In this document: positions 7,445 through 14,606 of the stretch, piece by piece
Numbering within the stretch: the stretch's first letter is position 1
Layout: the number at the start of each line of letters is the position of its first letter
Virus record (IMG/VR): IMGVR_UViG_3300042564_002294
Span: 1 to 35,950 of that record
Origin: a virus
Strand: one strand, 5' to 3'
DNA length: 35,950 nucleotides
The notes under the pieces: model-generated
Told to the model about the DNA's origin: nothing
Databases searched by the model: none
The model's input: only the letters and a program-made list of their open reading frames with translations
Translations under genes and position numbers: made by a program

Positions 7445-10400
7445 ATGGGACAATTAATTAGTTCTTTTCCAATAGGTACAATCTTTTATCAAAGTGGTTA
7501 TGGTTATCCAACACATATAGCTACAAGAGGTTGTACATACATTGATGTTAATACTGCTATTGAATATATCAACAAAGATGGTATTGTTGATTGGGTTCCT
7601 TTTTTCGATGGAAGTACGGTAATAACTGGTGATTACTTACCATTATCTGGTGGTACTGTATTTGGACCAACAATATTTACGAGCGGTTTAACCGCAAACA
7701 CTTTAAATGTTTCAGGTCTAACACAAACCTCAGGTATAACATCAACAGGTGGTGTCACATTTAAACAAGTAACAATTAATTCATCATATACCGCAACAAC
7801 TTCTGATTATATAATAGATGTAACGGGTGGAACATTTAATGTTACATTACCATCGGCTGTGGGAATACAAGGTAGATTATTAGTAGTTAAAAATAATGGT
7901 GGTGGAGCGGTTACAGTTCAACCTATATTAGGACAAAATATTGATGATAAACCATTTGTAATTTTAGGTGAAACAAATACAATTCAATTGGCAAGTAATG
8001 GTTCAAATTGGATTGCAATATCATATAATATATCAACAGTAAACTCATCAACGGGTGTGTTCGAATTTACAGGTCTATCCATCGCATCATCAACAACATT
8101 TAATGTCGCACCTGTTAAAGGGTGGATTGTTAATGATACAACGAACCCATTAAGCCCTCAACTTTACTATGTTGCTTATAGTGGTGGTGTTCATACCGCA
8201 ATTTATGTTAATACAAGCACTGAAACTTGGGTGTATCTAACAAGTGGTGGTACAATATCACAATCAAGTATCGAACTGACAGAACAACAAAGAAGACAAA
8301 ATATATTTTTAGGTAAATTAGGACACGCAAATAAAACAAATATTATTAACGCATTTAGTCAACCTGATTTTGTTTTATCGCCATTGTCTCAATTAAGAGA
8401 TATGTTTACACCAATCAATCTTATAAATGGTGGGATATATGCCTCACCTAATGGAGCAAATTTAAGTTTTAACACAAGTGCAGGTTATCTTTATGGTTTA
8501 GGTATTAATTTTGCAACAAGTACATTAAACCCAAATACACTATATGTTTCGGGAGCAAGTCCCTGTACCTTCCAATATAGAACACAAACAGGTGGAACCG
8601 CATCGAATACCACATTTATAGACCCAACAAAATATGATGTTGGTGGTGTTGTAACATCAATTACAGGTACAAAGGCGACCAATCAAAGAATTTATTTGGT
8701 TCAAAATGGAATATTTAGGGTTCAATACGGGCAAACAGAATATAACCAATTATCCGCAGCTATCGAGGGAATTGCAACAGAACAATTTAACACATTTAGT
8801 AATTTCACAAATAATGGTATATTAATTGGGGTTTTAAGTGTTTTAAGTACCGCAACTAATTTAAGTGATACAACTAAAGCTCGATTTTTTTTCACATCTA
8901 AATTTGGTGAAACTGTTGGTGCCGCAGGTGGTGTGGCAACAACAACACTTCAACAAGCGTATAATAATTCATCCACACCTGAGATTGTAACAAATTCAAC
9001 ATTAGGAGCGTTAAGTATTAAAAATGGTACTGGTAATGCTGATAACGTAACTAATTTACTTGAAGGAATTAACGCAGCTGGAAATACAACATCAGTTATA
9101 AAAGCTGATGGTTATATATCTGGAACAACTATTCAAACAAATGGTTTGACAGCTACGACAATTTCAGCTACAACATATCAAAATTTACCAATATCAATAA
9201 ACACTTCTGGTACTACACTATATTCAACTAACCCAAGTACAAGTAATTTTAGTAACAATAATAGTGTGTATTTAGGTTTAAACGCTGGTAGGGGTGCAAC
9301 AGGTGCAACTTATTCAAATTTTTTAGGTTTAAATGCTGGTTCAGGTGCTACAAGTGCTAGTTATTCTAACTTTTTTGGTGCTGATAGTGGGTTTGGTGCT
9401 ACAGGTGCGAATTCTTCAAACTTTTTAGGTTTGGAAGCTGGGTATGGTGCAACAGGTGCTTCTACTTCAAATTTTTTAGGTAATAGAACTGGTAAAGGTG
9501 CAACAACTGCAAGCCAATCAAACTTTTTTGGTCTTAATGCTGGTTCAGGTGCAACAAATGCTAGTCAATCAAACTTTTTAGGTGCTAATGCTGGGTATGG
9601 TGCAACAGGTGCGAATTCTTCAAACTTTTTAGGTGCTAATGCTGGTTCAGGTGCAACGCAAGCTAATAATTCAATATTTATAGGTACTAGTGCTGGTAGA
9701 GGTGCTACAGGTGCAAATAATTCTATATTTCTAGGTTACCAAGCTGGTTATAATCTTGCTGGTAGTCCTAGTTATAATAATATAATTATTGGTAATAATG
9801 TTAGTTTAAACGCTGGTGTTATAAATAGAATTAACATTGGTGGTGTTCTGTTTGGTTCTGGTACTTATAGTGCTACTAGCGGTAATGCTAGTGTTAGTGC
9901 TCAAACAGAAGGTAGAATAGGTATTAACGTTGTATCACCAACACACTCATTACACGTTATTGGTGATACAAGATTACAAGGTGGGTTAACAGCTACTACA
10001 ATATCTGCATCATCAACAATAAATTCTGGTACTCTTACAACAACTACAATAAATGGTTCTAATAACCAATCAGGTATCGTTGTTGTTGGTAGTAACACAG
10101 TTGGTGGGTCTGGTTATGTAGATTTCATAAAAGTCACAAATACGTCTGCTGGTGCAACAAATATAAATAAAACAATTCGTGTAAACAACACAGGTGGTTT
10201 AGAGATTGTTAATAGTGCTTACAGCAATATAGCTTTTAGTCTTACAGATGCTGGTGTATTAAATACTCCAGGTGGTGGTACATCTGATTTAAGAACTAAA
10301 AAAAATATAGAATATATTTATGATGAAAAAACAACATTAATTAAAAAATTAAAACCAGTTAAATTTGAGTTTAAAAATAATGAAAATATTAAAAGACATG

Positions 10401-10591
10401 GTTTTATTGCTCAAGACATACTTGAACTATACCCTGAATTAGTTTTAGGTAATGGTAATGAAGAAAATGGTGTGTATGGGTTAGATTATGACGGAATTTT
10501 ATCATTAACAGTTAAAGCATTACAAGAAAGTATTATTAGAATAGAAAAATTAGAATCAGTTATAAAAGAATTAAAAAATAACAATAATTAA
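7445..10591 (+). CDS. Large tail fibre with YadA-like repeats and C-terminal S74 intramolecular chaperone
   Basis: 1048 aa. The N-terminus (1-70) is the likely virion-attachment part, followed by a fibre linker YLPLSGGTVFGPTIFTSGL near 70-90. Residues about 114-195 form a small beta domain (ending VQPILGQNIDDKPFVIL...IQLASNGSNWIAIS). A long beta-rich shaft follows, then nine 17-residue YadA-like units at 608-760 and a partial tenth. GRIGINVVSPTHSLHV is shared with the 2661 fibre. The last ~102 residues are a peptidase S74 chaperone domain: TSDLRTKKNIEYI, then GFIAQDILELYP, GLDYDGILSLTVKALQE and a terminal coiled coil. S74 domains trimerise the fibre, then cut themselves off at a conserved Ser; here that is probably Ser947. 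A trimeric host-binding fibre is the best reading. Confidence 0.9.
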   Translation: MGQLISSFPIGTIFYQSGYGYPTHIATRGCTYIDVNTAIEYINKDGIVDWVPFFDGSTVITGDYLPLSGGTVFGPTIFTSGLTANTLNVSGLTQTSGITSTGGVTFKQVTINSSYTATTSDYIIDVTGGTFNVTLPSAVGIQGRLLVVKNNGGGAVTVQPILGQNIDDKPFVILGETNTIQLASNGSNWIAISYNISTVNSSTGVFEFTGLSIASSTTFNVAPVKGWIVNDTTNPLSPQLYYVAYSGGVHTAIYVNTSTETWVYLTSGGTISQSSIELTEQQRRQNIFLGKLGHANKTNIINAFSQPDFVLSPLSQLRDMFTPINLINGGIYASPNGANLSFNTSAGYLYGLGINFATSTLNPNTLYVSGASPCTFQYRTQTGGTASNTTFIDPTKYDVGGVVTSITGTKATNQRIYLVQNGIFRVQYGQTEYNQLSAAIEGIATEQFNTFSNFTNNGILIGVLSVLSTATNLSDTTKARFFFTSKFGETVGAAGGVATTTLQQAYNNSSTPEIVTNSTLGALSIKNGTGNADNVTNLLEGINAAGNTTSVIKADGYISGTTIQTNGLTATTISATTYQNLPISINTSGTTLYSTNPSTSNFSNNNSVYLGLNAGRGATGATYSNFLGLNAGSGATSASYSNFFGADSGFGATGANSSNFLGLEAGYGATGASTSNFLGNRTGKGATTASQSNFFGLNAGSGATNASQSNFLGANAGYGATGANSSNFLGANAGSGATQANNSIFIGTSAGRGATGANNSIFLGYQAGYNLAGSPSYNNIIIGNNVSLNAGVINRINIGGVLFGSGTYSATSGNASVSAQTEGRIGINVVSPTHSLHVIGDTRLQGGLTATTISASSTINSGTLTTTTINGSNNQSGIVVVGSNTVGGSGYVDFIKVTNTSAGATNINKTIRVNNTGGLEIVNSAYSNIAFSLTDAGVLNTPGGGTSDLRTKKNIEYIYDEKTTLIKKLKPVKFEFKNNENIKRHGFIAQDILELYPELVLGNGNEENGVYGLDYDGILSLTVKALQESIIRIEKLESVIKELKNNNN
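9266..9724 (+). repeat. Nine 51-base units encoding YadA-like head repeats
   Basis: Units read NFLGxNAGxGATxASxS, starting with V608 and running to residue 760; a tenth partial unit ends near 9778. The pattern is the same as in the 2661 gene but with more Gly (GxGAT), so the two arrays have been homogenised separately. Confidence 0.9.
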
Positions 10592-10602
10592 AAACAAAAA
10601 TC

Positions 10603-10956
10603 ATGATTGAATGTACAATTTGTACAATTTTATGGAACAACATCAAAAAGTATCTAACAGATACAACTAAAATCTTTTCAAAAGATTTTGTAAAACAAAA
10701 TTATCATAAACACTTGGGTTATTCGCTAGTGTTAACTTTCTTTAGTATGTGGTTATTATTATCATATGCTCATTTGGCTGAGACAGGAATGCCTTTTCAA
10801 TTATTTATTGGTGGGTTTGGAGCTTATGCTGTTAACTTTGTTAGAGAATGGTACTACGGTATTAAGTATGGTGCGCCATGGGACTTTACTGATTTAAACA
10901 TGGGAAGTTACGGTGGTATCATCGGTGCTTTGTTAGCAGTGTTATTCACCATATAA
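10603..10956 (+). CDS. Small membrane protein with three predicted helices, holin-like
   Basis: 117 aa. Predicted transmembrane stretches are residues 39-58 (LGYSLVLTFFSMWLLLSYAH), 64-83 (PFQLFIGGFGAYAVNFVREW) and 102-117 at the very C-terminus (SYGGIIGALLAVLFTI). The amphipathic loop between helices 2 and 3 (YYGIKYGAPWDFTDLNMG) contains conserved-looking aromatic and acidic residues. Size and topology are compatible with a class I holin, but no endolysin gene lies beside it, and it could equally be another phage membrane protein. It follows the fibre gene by eleven bases with no promoter motif of its own, so it is probably co-transcribed. Its 3' end overlaps the convergent minus-strand gene by 15 bases. 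Confidence 0.65.
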   Translation: MIECTICTILWNNIKKYLTDTTKIFSKDFVKQNYHKHLGYSLVLTFFSMWLLLSYAHLAETGMPFQLFIGGFGAYAVNFVREWYYGIKYGAPWDFTDLNMGSYGGIIGALLAVLFTI

Positions 10957-11091
10957 GTCTTTTTTAGGTATACATGCTTCTCTAATTAGCTTTTCAACAA
11001 ATTGAAACATCTTTAACCCATTTTCTTCACAATATTTTTTAAGGAGTTCATGAGTTATTGGTGTAATTTTTAAGTTTTTATCCCTTTTCAT
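10942..11091 (-). CDS. Small ribbon-helix-helix (Arc/CopG-like) DNA-binding protein
   Basis: 49 aa on the minus strand, from ATG at 11091 to TAA at 10942-10944. The sequence matches the minimal ribbon-helix-helix pattern: a short strand (LKITPI), helix A (THELLKKYCEEN), a Gly turn (GLKM), and helix B (FQFVEKLIREAC), then a charged tail. Such dimers insert the paired strand into the DNA major groove. Three half-sites of AGTATGA lie 17-47 bases upstream of its ATG, the layout expected for autoregulation. It is the only minus-strand gene within the structural block and sits between the fibre/membrane unit and the tail sheath gene. A repressor or switch role is inferred. Confidence 0.7.
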   Translation of the reverse strand: MKRDKNLKITPITHELLKKYCEENGLKMFQFVEKLIREACIPKKDLYGE

Positions 11092-11107
11092 AACGCTTTT
11101 TACAATA

Positions 11108-11138
11108 AGTATGATAAAAGTATGAAAAAAATCATACT
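11108..11138. promoter_or_regulatory. Candidate operator: three AGTATGA half-sites
   Basis: On the plus strand AGTATGAT (11108-11115) and AGTATGAA (11119-11126) are direct repeats spaced 11 bases apart, one helical turn; ATCATACT (11131-11138) is an inverted copy. The second and third form a palindrome with a six-base A-rich centre. The site lies just upstream of the ribbon-helix-helix gene and about 47 bases upstream of the sheath late promoter motif. Confidence 0.5.
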
Positions 11139-11184
11139 AAAAGTGATTATTATTTTTTTACAAACCCACTTTTGAAAAATCAAT

Positions 11185-11201
11185 GATATTTATTATAAAA
11201 C
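11185..11201 (+). promoter_or_regulatory. Putative phage late promoter for tail sheath
   Basis: GATATTTATTATAAAAC, 59 bases before the sheath ATG. This is the longest leader of any motif-bearing gene here; the leader is A-rich and ends AAAAAGTAAAAAAAT just before the ATG. The rest of the 10957-11243 gap is taken up by the minus-strand gene and its operator. Confidence 0.5.
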
Positions 11202-11243
11202 AAAACATTAAATTTAATAATATCACTTAAAAAGTAAAAAAAT

Positions 11244-14099
11244 ATGGCAACAAAAGTGTTCGTAAGTCCAGGGGTTTATACCTCAGAAAAAGACTTATCT
11301 TTTATTACCCGTCAAATTGGCGTTACAACTCTTGGTTTAGTTGGGGAGACTACAATAGGTCCTGCATTTCAACCAATTTTTGTAGGCAATTATGGCGAAT
11401 TCCAATCTTTTTTTGGTGGCCAAAACGCTACTAGAGTAAAAGATAATGGGGCACCAAAATATGAATTACCTTATATCGCTAAATCATATCTTAGTCAATC
11501 TAACCAATTATTTGTAACTAGAGTATTAGGGTTTTCTGGATATGATGCAGGTAAAGCATGGGGTATAACATTACAAGGTACATTAGACCCTGATACTGTT
11601 GGGGTAACTTCATCAGGAACCACATACACTCCTATAATTTCATATACAGCAATAAGCGCTACTGATGAAGTTGTTAGTGTTGTTTCAAACGTACCTTTAA
11701 TTCAACAATTATATAATGATGGTACTTTAGTAAATCCATTGAATATATTGGGTACTTTCAGTGCTACAGGTGATGTCGCATCTATAGATGTAGAGTACAA
11801 AAAAACAGGTGCTACTTATAGTGGTGTATCATTTAATTTATTCGTTAATTCAATCGGTACTACTGGTTTATACACAACTGGTACAACAACAGGTGCTACA
11901 GTTACTTATTCTGGTTCAGCATATTCTGATGTTGAAAATAAGTTGGTAACTTTATTACGTTCTAGAGGTACAATAAATTCAGCTACACAGTTACCTAACT
12001 TTGAAGTTAGTGCGGCTACAGGTAATTTAGGTTTTAACCCTACTTATACCGCTGCAAATAGTGACGCGTTAGGTGATTTCGCGTTGACTGGTACATCTAA
12101 TACTCAAGGTGCTTTTAGTTATGTATTATCGTTTGATAAAACAAAACAAAACTACATTACTAGAGTATTGGGTAGAGAAGCTCAAGATGGAACAACAGCA
12201 ATTTTTGTTGAAGAGTTCTATAACAATATGTTTACTGATTTAAACGCTGCTGAAAAAATAGCTGGTGTTAATTTAAGTTTAATTAACTATAGTGGTGAAT
12301 TTTCAGATTATTTAAAAGAATACCAACCAGCAGTTACACCTTATGTAGTTTCTGAATTACGTGGTACTAACTTATTTAGATTATTTAGATTCTGGACAAT
12401 ATCAGACGGTAACGCTGCTAACGAACAATTTAAAATATCTATTAGAAATATTAATTTAGATTCTGGTGAATTTGATGTTGTTGTTAGAGGATTCTACGAT
12501 ACTGATGCTCAACCAACTGTATTGGAAACATTCAGTCGTTGTACTATGAGCCCAACATCTAATAATTACGTTGCTAGAAGAATAGGTACACTTGATGGTG
12601 AATACCCATCTAAATCATCTTATGTTCTTATTGAGATGGATACTGATTCAGATACTAGCGATATGGTTCCAGCTGGTTTCGTAGGTTTCCCAATTAGAGA
12701 TTACCAAGAAAGTGGCAATATAACAGTTGTTAACCCTGCTATTGAGTATAAAAAAGCTTATGGTACATTTGAAAATAAACGTAAATATTATTTAGGTTTA
12801 TCTGAAACTGTAGGTATTGATTCGGATTTCTTCGATTATAAAGGGGTTCCTGTAGGACAAAGTTATGATATGTGGACTGGTCTTACAAAAGGTTTCCATA
12901 TGGACGTTAATGCTACTGGCGCTACAATCGACAATGTATTTGTTGTGATTAACAATAGTGGTGATACATATAACCCAATATTCTTATTTGATACTGGTGA
13001 CGCTGCATTTAACAGTACTGCTGTAGCAGATGCTAATAATCCATATAATAAAATATATGCGCGTAAATTTACATTTGCACCTTATGGTGGTTTTGATGGG
13101 TGGGATATATACAGAACTAGAAGAAGTAACTTAGACTCATTCTTAATAAACGGTACTAATGGTGTTAAAGGTTTAAATAGTGAGGCTTTTAGTAATAGAA
13201 CACTTACAAACGGTGATTTAGGTATTAATTCAGATTACTACGCATATTTAGAAGCTATTTGGACATTTAAAAACCCAGAAGCAGTTAATATTAATGTGTT
13301 TGCAACTCCAGGTATTGATACGTTTGATAACAGTAACTTAATTGAGGCTGCTATTGAAATGGTTGAAACTGATAGAGCTGACTCATTATATATTTTAACA
13401 ACCCCAGATACAAATGCTGGTGGTGAGGTTATGTCAGCTGAAGAAATTTCAGATTTCTATTCTGATGGTTCTTTCGATAGTAACTACTCATGTACTTATT
13501 GGCCATGGATTCAAGTAAACGATACTGAAAATAATGTTTACATTTGGATGCCGCCAACAAGAGATGTAGTTAGAAACATCGCGTTAACTGACAACATTGC
13601 ATTCCCATGGTTTGCTGTTGCTGGTATTCAAAGAGGTGATGTTGACTGTATTCAAGCTCGTAAAAAACTTACTCTTTCTGAAAGAGATGCGTTATACGAA
13701 AATAGAGTTAACCCAATTGCAACTTTCACATCAGATGGTGTTAAAATCTGGGGTAATAAAACTCTTCAAGTTAAAGAATCTGCTCTTGACAGAATTAACG
13801 TTAGAAGATTATTATTACAAGCTAGAAAACTTATCTCTGCTGTTTCTATCAGATTGTTATTCGAACAAAACGATAGTGTTGTAAGAAATCAATTCTTATC
13901 ATTGGTTAACCCAATCTTAGATAACATTAGAGCTGAAAGAGGTCTTACAGACTTTAGAGTGGTTCTTTCAAATGACCCAGAAGATATCGATAGAAATCAA
14001 CTTACAGGTCAGATATTCTTGAAACCAACTAGAGCGTTAGAGTTCATCCAATTAGAGTTCGTAATTATGAACACTGGTGCATCTTTCGATAACATCTAA
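11244..14099 (+). CDS. Contractile tail sheath protein
   Basis: 951 aa. The N-terminus has the sheath signature (KVFVSPGVYTSEKDLSFI, then VGETTIGPAFQPIFVGNYGE), and the C-terminal ~120 residues are the conserved sheath core (NVRRLLLQARKLISAVS, RNQFLSLVNPILDNI, then FRVVLSNDPEDIDRNQ and a final FIQLEFVIMNTG). That core polymerises around the tail tube and drives contraction. The protein is much longer than T4 gp18 (about 659 aa); the extra length is in the middle, where Thr/Ser/Gly-rich segments (about 100-270 and 400-600) look like inserted outward-facing domains. It is a single-gene unit with its own promoter motif and a terminator just downstream, consistent with high late expression. Confidence 0.95.
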   Translation: MATKVFVSPGVYTSEKDLSFITRQIGVTTLGLVGETTIGPAFQPIFVGNYGEFQSFFGGQNATRVKDNGAPKYELPYIAKSYLSQSNQLFVTRVLGFSGYDAGKAWGITLQGTLDPDTVGVTSSGTTYTPIISYTAISATDEVVSVVSNVPLIQQLYNDGTLVNPLNILGTFSATGDVASIDVEYKKTGATYSGVSFNLFVNSIGTTGLYTTGTTTGATVTYSGSAYSDVENKLVTLLRSRGTINSATQLPNFEVSAATGNLGFNPTYTAANSDALGDFALTGTSNTQGAFSYVLSFDKTKQNYITRVLGREAQDGTTAIFVEEFYNNMFTDLNAAEKIAGVNLSLINYSGEFSDYLKEYQPAVTPYVVSELRGTNLFRLFRFWTISDGNAANEQFKISIRNINLDSGEFDVVVRGFYDTDAQPTVLETFSRCTMSPTSNNYVARRIGTLDGEYPSKSSYVLIEMDTDSDTSDMVPAGFVGFPIRDYQESGNITVVNPAIEYKKAYGTFENKRKYYLGLSETVGIDSDFFDYKGVPVGQSYDMWTGLTKGFHMDVNATGATIDNVFVVINNSGDTYNPIFLFDTGDAAFNSTAVADANNPYNKIYARKFTFAPYGGFDGWDIYRTRRSNLDSFLINGTNGVKGLNSEAFSNRTLTNGDLGINSDYYAYLEAIWTFKNPEAVNINVFATPGIDTFDNSNLIEAAIEMVETDRADSLYILTTPDTNAGGEVMSAEEISDFYSDGSFDSNYSCTYWPWIQVNDTENNVYIWMPPTRDVVRNIALTDNIAFPWFAVAGIQRGDVDCIQARKKLTLSERDALYENRVNPIATFTSDGVKIWGNKTLQVKESALDRINVRRLLLQARKLISAVSIRLLFEQNDSVVRNQFLSLVNPILDNIRAERGLTDFRVVLSNDPEDIDRNQLTGQIFLKPTRALEFIQLEFVIMNTGASFDNI

Positions 14100-14115
14100 T
14101 AAAAAATAAACAAAA

Positions 14116-14147
14116 CAAAAAGGCTTCCTTAGTGGGAGCTTTTTTTG
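14116..14147 (+). terminator. Rho-independent terminator after tail sheath
   Basis: A-rich 5' arm, stem GGCTTCC/GGGAGCT (with two G-U pairs) closed by a TTAGT loop, then seven T residues. It starts about 17 bases after the sheath stop and is followed within ten bases by the next late promoter motif. Confidence 0.82.
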
Positions 14148-14155
14148 TTTTATAA

Positions 14156-14172
14156 GATATTTATGTTAAACA
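14156..14172 (+). promoter_or_regulatory. Putative phage late promoter
   Basis: GATATTTATGTTAAACA, 23 bases before the ATG at 14179 and immediately after the sheath terminator. Confidence 0.5.
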
Positions 14173-14178
14173 ACTATT

Positions 14179-14550
14179 ATGAAGCTTATAATTACAGAAA
14201 CACAATACAATAGACTTTTTTTAAACGAAGAAAAAGAAGTATCGTTCAATTTTGATAATGACACCATATTGGCGTTCGGAAAATTAATTGGATTACCAAT
14301 GAAAGGTCAAAACGGTTTTTTAGCTGATAGAGCGTTAGATAACCAAGAAGTATTATCTAAGATTTATTCAATTATGACAAATGTTAATGAGAAGAATAAA
14401 ATTATCGATGATTTGGGGAATAAAGGTATGGTTGATTCAGATAAAAAACTACATGATAATATTGAATCAATCGTTACAAATTTTAATAAATATTCAAAGG
14501 ATAAAACATTAAATTTGGATACCGTGTTAAATAAAATACTTAGAAAATAA
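14179..14550 (+). CDS. Small protein with N-terminal ExQ...LxE tag, function unknown
   Basis: 123 aa, charged and mostly helical in appearance, with no membrane segment. The N-terminus MKLIITETQYNRLFLNE resembles those of the genes at 14607 and 20131 (basic start, hydrophobic IIxTExQ, then LxE). The LxE at residues 15-17 fits the cleavage consensus of T4-type prohead proteases, which cut short capsid-targeting leaders after (L/I)xE; this is inferred. The remainder (17-123) shows repeated amphipathic helices (for example KLHDNIESIVTNFNKY). It is monocistronic, with its own late promoter motif and 56 bases before the next gene. It may be an internal head protein or a tail assembly factor. Confidence 0.6.
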   Translation: MKLIITETQYNRLFLNEEKEVSFNFDNDTILAFGKLIGLPMKGQNGFLADRALDNQEVLSKIYSIMTNVNEKNKIIDDLGNKGMVDSDKKLHDNIESIVTNFNKYSKDKTLNLDTVLNKILRK

Positions 14551-14580
14551 CGTTAATAAATGTGTTTTTAAACACTTAAA

Positions 14581-14597
14581 GATATTTATAAATAAAA
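14581..14597 (+). promoter_or_regulatory. Putative phage late promoter
   Basis: GATATTTATAAATAAAA, 26 bases before the ATG at 14607. It is identical over 17 bases to the motif at 20107 and contains TATAAATA, the T4 late promoter octamer, at 14587-14594. Confidence 0.55.
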
Positions 14598-14606
14598 CAG
14601 TATATA

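Noticed and set aside
9266-9724. Regular 51-base repeats as a CRISPR array
   Set aside because: The repeats are in frame, code for YadA-like units, and there are no unique spacers between identical repeats.
10313-10321. Additional ATATTTAT motifs inside genes (also near 34687 and 34811)
   Set aside because: They lie within conserved coding sequence and are not followed by a start codon at the usual distance.
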